Assembly (NCBI GenBank): GCA_017311315.1
Contig: CM029654.1
Coordinates: 28,314,778 to 28,378,777 of the forward strand
Reading direction: 5' to 3'
Source: Dendrocalamus latiflorus
Lineage: Eukaryota > Streptophyta > Magnoliopsida > Poales > Poaceae
DNA length: 64,000 nt
Below the pieces are notes generated by a model. The model saw only the letters and a program-made list of their open reading frames with translations. It made no database searches and had not been told where the DNA came from. A program made the position numbers and the translations under genes. Positions 44,692-57,119 of the stretch are shown here, piece after piece; the stretch's first letter is position 1, and every line of letters begins with the position of its first letter.

Positions 44692-45067
44692 ATGAGTCAG
44701 CTCAGCACGTCTTCATGGGCACCGACGGTGATGTGCCCAAATTGCAACACCTTGGTTAGACGTAGGACATCACAGACGGCCGCGAATCCTGGGCGACACT
44801 ACTACAAGTGCCCCCATCACTCGGTGAGTCAGATTGTTTCGGGTTCATTGAAATCGTGGTGGTATGTTTAAAAAAATTCTTGTCATGGAATCGCAGGAAG
44901 CTCATGGTGGTTGCCAATTCTGGGTGTGGGAGGATGAAATGGGCAATAGGACTGCCAATGTTCGCCATGACAGAGTTGTCGTGGGGGGTTGCGACCCCGT
45001 CGGGATGCGGCATCGTTTGGACAGACTCGAGTGGAAGCCTTTGAGTTTTTTTTTAAATTTTTTTTAA
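44692..45067 (+). CDS. GRF-type zinc-finger protein, two exons, intact
   Basis: Exon 1 (44692-44823) encodes MSQLSTSSWAPTVMCPNCN and then RTSQTAANPGRHYYKCP. Intron 44824-44896 (73 bp) begins GTGAGT and ends CAG. Exon 2 (44897-45067) continues in frame with EAHGGCQFWVWEDE and stops at TAA. The pattern CxxC, NPGR-YYKC, then C-x-FWVW matches the GRF zinc finger, in which Cys residues bind zinc and the fold is known in nucleic-acid-acting proteins. The product is about 100 residues, little more than the domain. The C-terminal codons fall in a T run, so the end is uncertain. A decayed relative is at 12053. It is probably a transposon accessory gene; the cellular role is unknown. Confidence 0.75.
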
Positions 45068-45089
45068 ACAAAACAGTACTTCAAAAAAT

Positions 45090-45273
45090 AAAGAGGTGGG
45101 ATGACTCTATCCCATGTGGGATGACTCCGTCCCATGAAAAAAAGAGAATTGCCTGGTCCCGGATCTACAAGGAATATTCCTAGTGGGATGTCCTTGACTC
45201 TGCTTGTCTCCCATCCAAACACCTACAAAAACGGGTCCATCCCGTCCCACCTAGTCCTTGCAACCAAACACAT
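45090..45273. other. Short inverted-repeat segment left of the copia element
   Basis: GGGATGACTCTATCCCA and GGGATGACTCCGTCCCA are doubled at 45098-45135. AGGTGGGA at 45093 is complemented by TCCCACCT-like sequence near 45245-45252, which suggests a small MITE. The stretch ends at the truncated copia LTR. No gene was seen. Confidence 0.4.
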
Positions 45274-45458
45274 GGTTAGTTGTAAAATGGGTTCTCTATT
45301 GTATTCTCATTGCACTCAGTAACAAAGACACGAAAATTGCCCCAACTGAGAATTCTCCTCTGCTGTCTTTCATTTCCACCTGATATTACTGTTCTTCGTC
45401 AGAAAGCAATTTCTCTGCAGACTGCGTTGGCGTGTTGATCTCTGGGAGACTCCCAACA
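45274..45458 (+). repeat. copia 5' LTR, truncated
   Basis: This matches the last 185 bp of the 3' LTR (49947-50131) with only a few differences (for example TTTCTCTGCAGACTGC against TTTATCTGCAGATTGC). The upstream promoter part of the LTR is missing. Confidence 0.92.
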
Positions 45459-45460
45459 AG

Positions 45461-45473
45461 TGGTATCAGAGCC
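45461..45473 (+). promoter_or_regulatory. copia primer-binding site
   Basis: TGGTATCAGAGCC follows the LTR end CCCAACA after two bases, matching initiator methionine tRNA as in most plant copia elements. Confidence 0.92.
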
Positions 45474-45504
45474 ACTCACGTTCAAGCAACTGCAGACCGA
45501 GTCC

Positions 45505-48500
45505 ATGGCGCAGCAGGCGAACCGGGAGGGTGGCGGTGTGTCGCTCCAGTGCCCAATGCTGACGGGAGTGAATTATACTTCTTGGGCAATCCGGATGGAA
45601 GTGCTGATGGACGCCCAGGGCATCTGGGAGGCGGTGGAACTGCCGGCCGGCACGGCGGCGGATCAGAAGAAAGATAAAACAGCAAGAGCCTTCATCTTCC
45701 AGGCGTTACCCGAAGACGTCCTACTGCAAGTTGCGAAGAAGAAGACCGCAAAAGAGATCTGGGATGCCTTGAAGACAAGGTATTTGGGAGCAAATCGCGT
45801 GCAGAAGGCACGGATTCAAACCTTGCAGAACGAGTTTCGGGGATTGCAGATGAAGGAAGGAGAAACGGTGGACGATTTTGCCGGAAAACTCAGCGCAATC
45901 GCAAGTAAGTTCAGTTCACTTGGTGAATCTTTGAAGGAATCAACTTTAGTCAAGAAATTGCTAGATTCAGTCCCGGATAAGTTCCTTCAGCTAGTTGCAT
46001 CCATAGAGCAATATTCAGACCTAGAATCTATGTTGTTTGAAGAAGCAATTGGTAGACTGAAGGCCTATGAAGAGCGCCTTCGTCTCCGGGCAAATGGAGA
46101 AGGCCATCTCCTGCTGACTCAGGCTGAATGGGAGGCTAGGCAAAAGGGGAGATCAGGAGATTCCTCATATGGCAACAGAGGCCGGGGAAACGGAAAACAA
46201 GAATGGCGAGGCCGTGGAAGAGGAAGAAGCCAAGGGCGTGGCCGAGGCAGATCAGACCGTGGTGGCTCAAATTCATCTCGGCGGGAAGGATCAGGGAACA
46301 CTTCTGCAAAGAAAGACAAGAGCCACATTAAGTGCTATTCTTGTGAAAATTACGGGCATTATGCATCTGAATGCCGCAGTGGAAAGCGCAAGGAAGAAGA
46401 AGTGAATCTTACTTGCACTCAGGAGGATCAACCGGCCCTTTTGTTGTCAGTTTGCACACAACAACCAGAAGAAACAGTGATGTTAAATGAAGATGAACTT
46501 CTGTCAGAGAAGTATGCTGCAGAGATGAGAATTGATGAGGATATTTGGTTTCTTGACAACGGTGCTACAAATCATATGACAGGCAAGAAGTCACATTTTT
46601 CCGAGCTTGATGAGAGCATTGTTGGCAGAGTACGTTTTGGGGATGGGTCAACTGTACCAATTAAAGGAAGAGGAACAGTCCTGCTAGGGTGCAAAAATGG
46701 TGAGCAGAAGCTGATCACTGGTGTTTATTTCATTCCCAGCTTGCATACAAATATTCTGAGCTTGGGACAGATGACAGAAGATGGCTGCAAAATTGTGATG
46801 TTTGGTGACCAGTTGTGGGTGTATGACAGAATGAGTAGATTGCTCATGAAGGTCCAAAGATCAGCAAACAGATTGTATAAAAAGAGCTTGCAAACGGTGG
46901 CACCCATATGCTTAGCAACGAGTCTAGATGATGAAAGTTGGCTGTGGCACGCCAGGTTAGGGCATCTCAATTTTCAAGCTATGAAGCAAATGGTGTCAAA
47001 GGATTTGGTCCGAGGAGTACCGAGAATAGAGCATCCAACTCAGATATGTGAAGGGTGCCTAGTAGCCAAGCAGTGTAGACTCCCATTTCCTACACAAGTT
47101 GAGTACAGAGCTGGCAGCCCACTAGAGCTGATTCATGCTGACTTATGTGGACCAATAACCCCACAAACAATTGGTGGAAATTGGTATTTTTTTCTTGCTG
47201 GTAGATGACTGCAGCAGATTCATGTGGGTATACATTCTCAAGACAAAAGACGAAGCTTTTGCGGCTTTCAAGAAGTTTCAGGTGCAGGTAGAAGGAGAAT
47301 TGCAACTCAAAGTGAAATGTTTGAGGACAGACCGGGGTGGAGAATTTGTGTCTCATAGCTTCAGGGAGTATTGTGAAATGAAGGGGATTCAAAGACACCT
47401 TACCGCGCCATACACACCACAACAAAATGGAGTGGTAGAACGGCGCAACCGCACGGTACTTGCAACCACCAGAAGCCTACTCAAGAGCATGTCACTTCCA
47501 GGGAGAATGTGGGGAGAAGCAGTGCGTCACTCGGTTTATATATTGAACAGAGTGCCCACTAAAGCAGTGAATGATGCAACACCATATGAAGTATTGAAAG
47601 GGAGGAAGCCAAGCCTAGCACATCTCAGAGTATTCGGATGTACCGCATATGCAAGAGTGCCAATGAATCAGCTGAATAAACTCTCTGACAGGAGTAAAAA
47701 GTTGGTGTACCCAGGGGTTGAACCTGGAAGCAAGGCACATAGGCTATTTGACCCTCAAAACAGCAAACTACTTGTGAGCAGGGATGTAGTGTTTGATGAG
47801 CAAAAGAGGTGGAATTGGGAAGAAGTTCAGACAGCAGTCGGAACTGAAGCCACAGCATGGTCCGAGATTACTGTAGCAGAACCGAAAATGAAGATATACA
47901 GACTGCAGCCGCAAGCGGTCAAGAAGAAAACTACACAGCCGGTTCCACAGGTGCAGATAGTTACGGGAGTGATAATGCAGAAGGAGTTGAAGCAGCACAG
48001 CAAGATGGAACAAATCAGCCGGATTTGACACAAATGAATCAAGATGTGTTTCCCTCATCAGATGGTCAGCCGTCAGCAAACCAAGTGGCAGAGAGTGATG
48101 GAGAGATTGATTCATCCACCTATGATGCAACACCGATTAGGGGCTTCAGGTCATTGGCAGATATTTATGAAGAGACTCAAGTACAAGACTTTGAACCAGA
48201 ACAACTGCTGTTAATTGAAGATGAGCCAGTGACTTTCAGAAAAGCAGTGGGAAGAAAAGAGTGGCAAGAAGCAATGCAAAGTGAGATTGAGTCAATAGAG
48301 AAGAACAAGACTTGGAGTTTGACCGAGTTGCCAAGGGGGCACAGACCCATTGGATTGAAGTGGGTATATAAGCAAAAGAAGGATGCAGCTGGTGTTGTTG
48401 TGAAGCACAAAGCAAGGTTGGTAGCTAGAGGCTATGTGCAGAAAAAGGGGGTTGACTATGAGGAGGTTTTTGCTCCTATTGCCAGAATTGAAACAGTGAG

Positions 48501-49752
48501 GATGTTACTTGCCTTGTCAGCTAGAGAAGGATGGTTAGTGCATCACCTAGATGTTAAAACCACCTTTCTCAATGGTGAGTTAAAAGAGGATGTCTATGTT
48601 ACACAGCCTGAGGGATTCATTACAGTCGGGAAGGAGCATATGGTCTACAAGCTTTCAAAAGCTTTATATGGCTTGAAGCAGGCGCCGAGAGAATGGAACA
48701 TTTGGCTTGACAAAACGCTGAAAAATCTTGGTTTTCAGAAATGCCCTCAAGAGCAGGCAGTGTACAAGCGCCACTCAGGTCAAAATCTTCTCATTGTAGG
48801 AGTGTATGTCGATGATTTGTTGGTCACTGGAACGATTGAAGAAGATATACTGCTATTCAAGAAGCAGATGGAAGAAGAGATTGAAATGAGTGATCTAGGA
48901 GTGCTTTCATATTATCTCGGGATTCAAGTGAAGCAAGATCACAACGGTATAATCCTGAAGCAAGAAGGGTATGCAAAGAAGCTGTTGCAGCAGGCTGGAA
49001 TGTGGGAATGTAATCCCTCAAAATACCCTATGGAACCCAAATTAAAGCTGACAAGAGATGAAGGAATCCCAGTTGATGCAACGGAATACAGGAGCCTCAT
49101 TGGGAGCTTACGGTATTTGACACATACAAGGCCTGACATAAGCTTTGCAGTGGGAATGGTTAGTAGATATATGGAATCACCAAGGCAGAGTCACTTCCAG
49201 GCAGTGAAGCAACTACTGAGGTACATCAAAGGGACAATCCACTTTGGAATCTCTTATTGCCGAGGTGGAGAAGGAAAGATTATTGGCTATAGTGATAGCG
49301 ACCTTGGAGGTGACCTGGATGAAAGAAAGAGTACCACAGGGATGGTATTCTATTTCGGAGGAGGCCCAGTGGCATGGTGTTCTCAGAAACAAAAAACGGT
49401 GGCGCTATCTTCCTGTGAATCGGAATTCATGGCTGCAACTGCTGCTGCGTGTCAGGCCGTGTGGTTGCGAAGCTTGCTGAGCGAACTAACGGGAGAGAAG
49501 CCAAAAAAGATAGTGTTAAGAGTGGACAACAGATCTGCAATAGCGCTCATGAAGAATCCTGTCTTTCATGGAAGGAGTAAACATATAGATACTCGCTTTC
49601 ATTTTATACGGGATTGCGTTGAACGAGATCTGGTTTCAGTAGAGTTTGTCAGCAGCGAAAACCAGTGTGCTGATATACTGACTAAAGCACTGCCGAGAAT
49701 CAAGTTTGCTGAAATGAGAGAGCTGCTGGGAGTGAAAGAATATACAGATTAA
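45505..49752 (+). pseudogene. copia gag-pol with two frameshifts, copy 2
   Basis: The ATG at 45505 begins MAQQANREGGG; in-frame GTG codons upstream lie in the primer-binding site and are not starts. In order: capsid region (GVNYTSWAIRMEVLMDAQG; residues about 20-190), Gly/Arg-rich basic stretch, CCHC knuckle at about residue 276, protease-like FLDNGATNHM near residue 350, pre-integrase HHCC, then the integrase core. The frame breaks at 47208 in a seven-T run. It resumes with LVDDCSRF, RTDRGGEF and NGVVERRN, and breaks again between 47857 and 48028. The last frame carries reverse transcriptase (HLDVK, YVDDLL) and RNase H (SDSDLGGD, SSCESEF) and ends at 49752. Catalytic residues are kept but sit in different frames, so no complete polyprotein is made. 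The protease motif has DNG where DSG or DTG is usual. Confidence 0.93.
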
Positions 49753-49760
49753 GTCAGGAT

Positions 49761-49770
49761 TAAGGGGGAG
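49761..49770 (+). promoter_or_regulatory. copia polypurine tract
   Basis: TAAGGGGGAG lies directly before the 3' LTR start and would prime plus-strand synthesis. Confidence 0.85.
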
Positions 49771-50131
49771 TGTGTAGACAATAATCCTGACTTGAGTCAG
49801 GTCTGTTTTAGCTGAACCAGTTTCTAGTAGTTGCATTGTGTTGTCGTTTTTTTCGTCAGTTTAAGAACCAGCGCAGTGTGCGCAGAGTCAGCGTAGTGGC
49901 GTCCGACAAAATCGGATCGGAGCCAGTAGTTTTGGGTTTTCTGTTGGGTTAGTTGTAAAATGGGTTCTCTATTGTATTCTCATTGCACTCAGTAACAAAG
50001 ACACGAAAATTGCCCCAACTGAGAATTCTCCTCTGCTGTCTTTCATTTCCACCTGATATTACTGTTCTTCGTCAGAAAGCAATTTATCTGCAGATTGCGT
50101 TGGCGTGTTGATCTCTGGGAGACTCCCAACA
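49771..50131 (+). repeat. copia 3' LTR, copy 2
   Basis: 361 bp from TGTGTAGACAATAATC to CTCCCAACA, identical to 3833-4193 except for one base near 49893. Confidence 0.92.
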
Positions 50132-51820
50132 CATGCCGAGCCTCTTAGCCACGTCCTTCTTCTGCTGCTCGCCGTGAGCGCGCTCACAGCCGCCGTGGAG
50201 TTCCTGGGCTGGCTGGCCTGCACCGCGTTCTCCATCGATGTTGTCGAGGCCGCGGTGTACGCCGCGTTCGTGCTCGTTCACGGCGCCGCCAAGGAGGTCG
50301 TCGACGCGAGCAGGAGGAAGGAGCAAAGGCTGCTTTCGGCTGCTGTCGCGGTGGTCTTGTTCACGATGCTGATGAAGCTCCACTCGCGGCACGCGCCCGA
50401 AACTGGGATGGACGGCCTGCGGTTGTCTGAGATCCTGAGCATGCTACTCTACTTGGCCGCATTCCTATGGAGCCTCAAGCCCTCAACCGGATGGTGTTCT
50501 TGCACGTCGCGCCGGCCACCGGCAGAGGGGCCGGAGCTGCCGGGGTATGGGCATGGGTGTGGTCCGCCGTCGAGTTGTTGCGGGCTCTGGTCGTCATGCT
50601 CGCAATCCTCGATGTCATCTACAACTTGGGCGTATCTGCCTCTGCCAGTGGCGGACGCAGGAATTTCAGAATGGGTGTTCAAAGTTATAAAAATATTTTT
50701 CAGTACAAAACATAAAGGTCTACAGTAGTAATAATCAACATACAATTGTTCGTTAAGGATAATTTCAGATCATAGTCATCACAATATGGTTGAATCTATG
50801 GTAGATTGGTAGTAACCGCAGTATGGTTGAGTCTAGTCATTTGGACATGTTGATATTTTCAGACCATAGTCACACACTCACATGATTCACATCATCGATC
50901 ATTGTCATTTTCAGTTTTTCACAGTTCAGAGTTCAAACCATACTACCACAAGGTACAGAGGTGCTCACCGGTCGCTGGAGCAGCGGAGCTAGACTGCTAC
51001 GGTGCCGCCTGCTGGAGCCCGGTCCGACGGTCCCCTGCAGGTGGAGTGGAGATGTCGAGACGATGAGACGACAGCCCGGCTTCAAGCGGTGGCGCGGTGC
51101 CGCAGAGCAGAGGTGCGGTCCAGTCGGCTGGTTGCGTGGCGCGGAGCTGGAGCCCAGAGTGCCGGAGGTGGCGCGGCCTGCGGTGGTGCGGCCACTGGTC
51201 GCCGGAGCTGCCGAGATGGACTACTGCTTGCTGGAGCCCGGCCCCCCGCAGGTAGAGTGGAGACGACGGTGAGACGACAGCCCGGCTCCAGGCCGACCAG
51301 GCGGTGGCGCGGTTAGCTGGTCGTGCGATGCGGAGCCAGAGCCCAGAGGGCCGGAGGTGATGCGGCCTACGGCGTTGTAGCCACTAGCCGCCGGTGGTGG
51401 CTGGCTCTAGCCTCCAGGCGGTGGTGTCGTGCCGACGAAGGCGTAGAGCGAAGGGCCAGAGGCGCGGTCGGTTGGTCCTGCGGCGCGGAGCCAGAGCCTG
51501 GAGGTGACGCGCAGACGCGGGCTGCTAGGGTTAGGGGAATTGGGGGAGCACGGATGGGGAATCGGGGGATGGGGAGACGCCGAGACGAGCTGATCGGCGT
51601 ACCGCGCACAAAAATGGCCCTGGGTCGCTGTGTTGTCGGGTTGGGCTGATTAGTGAATAGTAATAGACTTATGGCTACGAAATAGTTATTTTGGCCTAAT
51701 TAAATATATACATATATATTATATCTTATATATACTAGATTTTTTGTCAAAAAATTTGGGTGTTCGACTGAACACCCATGACCTTATATAGATCCGCCCA
51801 TGGCCTCTGCCTTGGGTTAA
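50132..51820 (+). pseudogene. Membrane-protein gene remnant, copy 2
   Basis: Copy of 4194-5882 with the same lost start, frameshift near 50470 and hAT insertion before the stop. No additional change was seen in the coding part, so the decay predates the duplication. Confidence 0.6.
50646..51802. mobile_element. Non-autonomous hAT element, copy 2
   Basis: Copy of 4708-5864 with the same GCCTCTGC target duplications at 50638-50645 and 51803-51810. One base differs near 50816. Confidence 0.88.
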
Positions 51821-52489
51821 AAGGTACGGCTCTAGCTTTGTTTCACAGTTCTAGTGGAGGTTTTTTTTTCTTCCAGATCCATTGGAAGAGCATGCGTTAT
51901 CTCAACATTCTACAGTAAAAGACTGTTCGTCTGTAATGGATCAATTAATGTCAGGCCGAATGTTCTTTTTGTTACTGTAAGCTGTCAGAGTATAGATCGA
52001 TGTTCTACATTTGTTGGCGTAAAATAAGTTAAAGATCGATAAGTACTTGTGAGATGAATATGGTATTCTCGTTGTTAGTTTATGTGCAATTTCATGATAA
52101 GCTATATGAGTTTTAATTTCATCAACATGGGTTACGCGTATAAGCTCATCTTGATCTGTGTCATTTTGACTTCTTCTTTGCGACTACGAAATTTCATCAT
52201 AAGTTGCACGTACGATTGTGTTAAACATGAGCACTCACTTGCACGCAGTGAAATTCCTAAGTTCCAAAGAGACCCACGTAAGAATAGTTTGGTAAGCTAG
52301 TCCTATGTACATGCTGGCGCTTGATTGCTGTCAATGCATGCATCTGGCACTAAGCAAAAGATTGACCGGGCTTAGATAGGGACAATGATTGACTGGATTT
52401 CATTGGCCCACCTAGGCCCGGTGTGCCAGTTGATTTCGAGTAGGGCTCTGGTTGGGTAACTGGGTATAGCAATTTTACTAGGTATTTAA
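51821..52489. other. Non-coding interval, copy 2
   Basis: Copy of 5883-6552. Its T run is one base shorter. No gene was seen. Confidence 0.5.
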
Positions 52490-52902
52490 GGCCCTGTTTG
52501 TTTCCACTTAAGAACATTATAATCTAGCTTATAATCATAAGTGGAAACAAACAGCCTAGATTATAAGGTAACTTATTATAATCTAATAGCCCAGATTATT
52601 GTAATCTAATAAGCTCAAAAAAGGAGCTTATTTCAGCTTGTAGATCCACCTTTTATCTTAAGGACCATAAAACTTTAGGAATATTACCCACCTTTGCCAT
52701 TCATCCATCCCCCAACTCCCTTGCCTCTCTCTCAAGGACATTGTAGTCTTTAAACATTCGAATACAACAATCCATAACTCTGATAATCCAGGCTGCCAAA
52801 CACTTGACAGCTTATTTTCCACCAGCTTATTATAATCTAGCTTATATAATCCCCTATCTATAAGTTAGATTATAATAATCTTAAGTGGAAACAAACAGGA
52901 CC
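52490..52902. mobile_element. Tourist-like MITE, copy 2
   Basis: Copy of 6553-6965 with TAA flanks. Confidence 0.88.
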
Positions 52903-52905
52903 TAA

Positions 52906-53345
52906 GACATATCGCAACTAAGAACAGCCAGCAGTTCAACAAAAAAGCCAGGCTGCAAAACGGTCTTTCCGAAAAAGCTATGGCCGCTTTTCAGGGCAGA
53001 AAAACAAATGCAACTTTTAGCAAAAACTACGGCCCCAGAATTGGCCTTAGCTCGAGCAGCAAGAAAGATAAGTTAAATAATCAGTCCCGGATCTGGGAAA
53101 AAAACTACAGGAGGTTACTTTCTTGTGCAACTTATCTTTTATTGAGCCACTCTGCCTCTGTCAGCCCCGGGCAGTAACAAACTAGAATTAGTACATAATC
53201 CCGCTCAAACCAAAAGATAGCCCAATCTGGAGAGAAAACGAGAAAGCAAAGGGAAATACACCTTGTTTTGCAATAAGAGGAATACTCCTGACTAGCCTAA
53301 CAATACCTCCATGTAAATCTTGAGCGCACAAGTCTGTAACCAGAA

Positions 53346-53411
<66 letters not shown>

Positions 53412-56260
53412 CTGACAATGAAAAGATCTGCAGATATGCCAACCGGCGGCCGTCTCGACGAGCTCTCCGTCTTGTGTTGAAGGAAGCCATCGTTACCAAT
53501 ATATATATGCACATGACAAAGTCATGCATTAAGCTCTCGAAGTAATCCACTTGCCGAAGCAGTTGCAAGCTAAAACTATTAACCAGTTGGCAACTTGCTT
53601 ATAAATTTAATATTTCTACGTCAGTGTTTTGATCGGATCTCTAATACAGTGTTTCACTACGATTTTCTGGGTGCAGCTGCAGAAGAAAATGAGTGTTTCT
53701 TTCTTTTATTTTCGTCTGTCATTGAGTCGCCCTTTGGTGCTGCCCGTGAATTCTCAACCCACGACCCTAGCTGTACAGATTAGACTTGCTAGCATTAGAA
53801 CCAGGGTTTTGGAAACCGGTTTGAATTTTTTACGGGAGGAACCGGCTAACCCGATTTCACCAATAATCGGAAAATTTTCAATGATTTCGGCCTGAAATTT
53901 TCAAATAAAAATTTGAATTTAAAAAGGGCAAAATTTGGAAAATATCAGAGTTTTTAGTCAAAAATATTAAAGCAAATCGATGTAAATCAGTGCAAATTCA
54001 AATTGGAGTGAAATATTTGAGATCAGTTTGTACTCTAACCAGGATATCTAATAAAACCAATTTTCAGTGATTTTTGATGATTATCGACCAATACTGTGAA
54101 CCGTGAGTAGGACACAATTCCTCCTAATAGTGCCTGTTTTTTATGTGCTGTCGTGCTAGCACATGGGTAGTTTGGTAACATCTTCCAAGTTGATATGTAT
54201 GCTTTAAGGTAGTGCTCGATTGGGTTTATAAACCCAGCCTTTTAGTGTTTTCATATTATAATGGATGAAAATGTACTATAGCTGCTATTAACTTTTTCAG
54301 CGTGATTAAATTTTAAAAATAAACAGGTTATATCATCACGAACAATACAAAAAAAAGAAAAAAGCCCCAAAATGTCAAAAAACAAAAAAAAAAGAAATTA
54401 AGAAGCTATAAGACAGAAACAAAAACTCGTTGGAGTAGGGCCTTTGGCACGTTTGTACAGCTAGCTGGTTCTCCCTCCGGACAAAAAAAAGTGTTCCTCC
54501 GGACCAAAGACGTGCTGTCATAGAATAAAACTATTTAAATTATATATCTGTATATATGAACGTTCAGATGGCCGTATGATGAAATGAGTTGATTTGTGAA
54601 AAAAAAGAGAAAATTACCCTAAAGGTTTTTAAACTTCTGTGATGGTACATCCTAGCTACTTAAATTTGATAATTGTTTTTTGGACACCCTAAACTTGCTT
54701 TTATTTGCGCTCAGGTCAATTTCGTAGTTTACTACTTCCTCTGCTCCTTTTTCGACACCATTTTAGAATGCGCGCTGATGAGGATTCTTGACCAGAGGCG
54801 GTGGTCCAGATAATTAAGCACTAAACGCGGGCTTGATGACAAGGATCGGTTGGTGCCGCGTACTGCAAACCGCGCAGGACACGGTGTATTTCGAAGCTAA
54901 GATAGCAGCTCCACGCTAACGAACGTTCCTACGAGCAGTGGTACTTGCTGATTTTTTTTTCAGTGCTAGCTGGATACCTGTCCTTCTAACATGCTTTATA
55001 CAATATATATATACACCGACCAAAATCAACCTAAATCAATCCATAGCTTAATTTTTCTAAAGCATCTATTTTAACCGAAGCTACACAAGTTAACCGGTCA
55101 GACCTCGTCTTTGCAAGCAGTCTAAAAAAATCTATAAATTTTAAATTCTCAGCTCCAAAAAATAGTAATAATTCATCGTGATAAAACTCTGATCTTTTCA
55201 TGTCTTCTCTAAAATTTGCCATGGCCAACCAAATGCACGCCACAGTTCACCCAATTTGAGCAGAATTTTTTTGGCCCCCTTAACAAAACTTATTTACAGA
55301 AATAGTCCCGGTGACTTTTTGCGAAAATAGCCCCCTGACATGGCCAGTAGGCGCGTAATCTGGCCCTTGGCAATGATTTCCCGGGCCTGTCGGTAGCGGA
55401 TTTAGGCCCCCTCGACCCACGTGCATATAATTATATCGTGAGCCACAAACGTCTGCCGCTAGAATTTTTGAGGAAAAATATTCCGGAATGCATTTTGTAA
55501 GAATTTTTAGATATAAGAAATGAGGTCAAAATATAATTATTTTTTTAAAGCCTAGAATACATTTTACTTGCTAGTGTAATTTTGTATAATTTTAAACATT
55601 CATAATTTTTTCCATAAATTATTTATGTGTACTGAAATCATGAATTTTGTAATATAGAAAATGAGGTCCAAATATTTTGAAATTTATGTTGAAAGCCGCT
55701 TACACAGTGTACCTGGTTGTATTTTTTTTTGAGATTATATATGTTATAAAATTGTCTCAAAAATTGAGAGTTTACATTTCGGAAATTAGGACCTTATGTT
55801 TCATGATTTCATATTACTTGGAATGTGGGAGTTGCATTTGACTAATTTCCTATGGTAGCTATTTAGCAAGTTTTGTTGTGTCTTTGGTACTCATTTATAT
55901 GTTAGTGTAAATAAATTTATTTATATTTGAAATTAATTACAAGTATGTTATTCATGGAAAATTAATGCAAAAATATGTCTGAACAAGTTTTTTATGTCCA
56001 ATGGTCCATATGCAGGAAATGTACATTTTGTTTTTGAGAAACAATAGCCAAAATCCATAAAATAGTGCATTCAAACTTTTTTCAACATGGAAGCAAGCAT
56101 TAGCAAGTTTAACATATGGCAAAAATAATTTTCACAGGTTAGTATAAAACTTGCTCATTAGATTTAGTTCTCAACTACACTAGTACAAGGAGCATGTAGG
56201 AACACACACCTAGGAGAGAGGAATAGCTTAACGGTAGGATGACAGGGTTGTACGGAATGG
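52906..56260. other. Non-coding interval, copy 2
   Basis: Copy of about 6969-10330, including the shortened GA run at 53350-53408 and the AT-rich left part of the Mutator-related block from about 55275. No gene was seen. Confidence 0.5.
53350..53408. repeat. (GA)n microsatellite, copy 2
   Basis: 59 bp of GA dinucleotides, three units shorter than at 7413-7477. Confidence 0.97.
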
Positions 56261-56265
56261 GCCGG

Positions 56266-57020
56266 TCTACTGTGTGGACCGCGACCATTTGCCCTTCCTT
56301 CTGAGGTTGGCATTATAGTCCTCGCCGGCGGCCCTCACCTTGGCCGCCAGTTTGTGTTCTCTCTCGCGCTCCACCTCGCGAGTCTCGCGCTCCCTGCGCC
56401 TGCATGCCTCCAGATGAGCTTACGTCTCCCGCCGGATACGCTCGCTTCGATCTTCTTTACACCACCGCTCCTCCATTCTCTCATGTGTCGTCTGCGTGTC
56501 CCACTACTCGCAGTCCAGAGTTCACTAATCGTGCGGGTGGCTCTCTCGATCGATCCATTTGTGGTACGCACATAACGGATCTAGTGACTACGAAAAGAGG
56601 GGAGAACTTGTTAGTGCGTGCCATAGAAGAGAACTGGTAGGGGAATGTGATGTAACCCGTCCTTACCTGCTGTCTCAACACCAGTCAAGATAGTCCCAGG
56701 CGTAGTTCCTGCAAGCTCCAGTAACACACGCCCAAGCTTAACCTCTCCTTGGACTTGAAGAACTTGCATGCGTCCCTGCACCAGCAAAGGGGGCGTCTCC
56801 CCTACAAGCGGGTCTTGCGGTGAATGCTCAGTGGGAACGTTGAGATATGGGTTTGGGTTGGAGGTACGTGGGGCTTCGCTTCAGGGAAGTGGCCTATTGG
56901 CACACTTCGTTTGTTCATCCAAGGCTGCAGCAGCCCTTGCGAGTTGGGTGATATCCTCTAATTGCTTCTCTATACTAGCGATGTAGCGTTGTAGTCATGG
57001 TGCAGGAAACACGCTATGGA
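56266..57020 (-). pseudogene. Decayed CWCG zinc-finger gene, copy 2
   Basis: Copy of 10336-11090 with the same interruptions. Confidence 0.65.
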
Positions 57021-57119
57021 AGGGACAATACTTATAGGCCTAGCAGACATGGTGTACGCTTTGTAAGTCTAGTTCAATCTAGGCAAATTCGCTTTCACGA
57101 GGTAGCATGCCGAACGATT

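Larger units (their letters stand above)
45274..50131 (+). mobile_element. Ty1/copia retrotransposon, copy 2, 5' LTR truncated
   Basis: The element contains a partial 5' LTR (185 bp), primer-binding site, gag-pol, polypurine tract and a 361-bp 3' LTR. From 45939 on it duplicates bases 1-4193. The left LTR lacks its first 176 bases. The word CATG adjoins both outer ends (45271-45274 and 50132-50135), but with a truncated LTR this cannot be called a target duplication. Confidence 0.93.
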
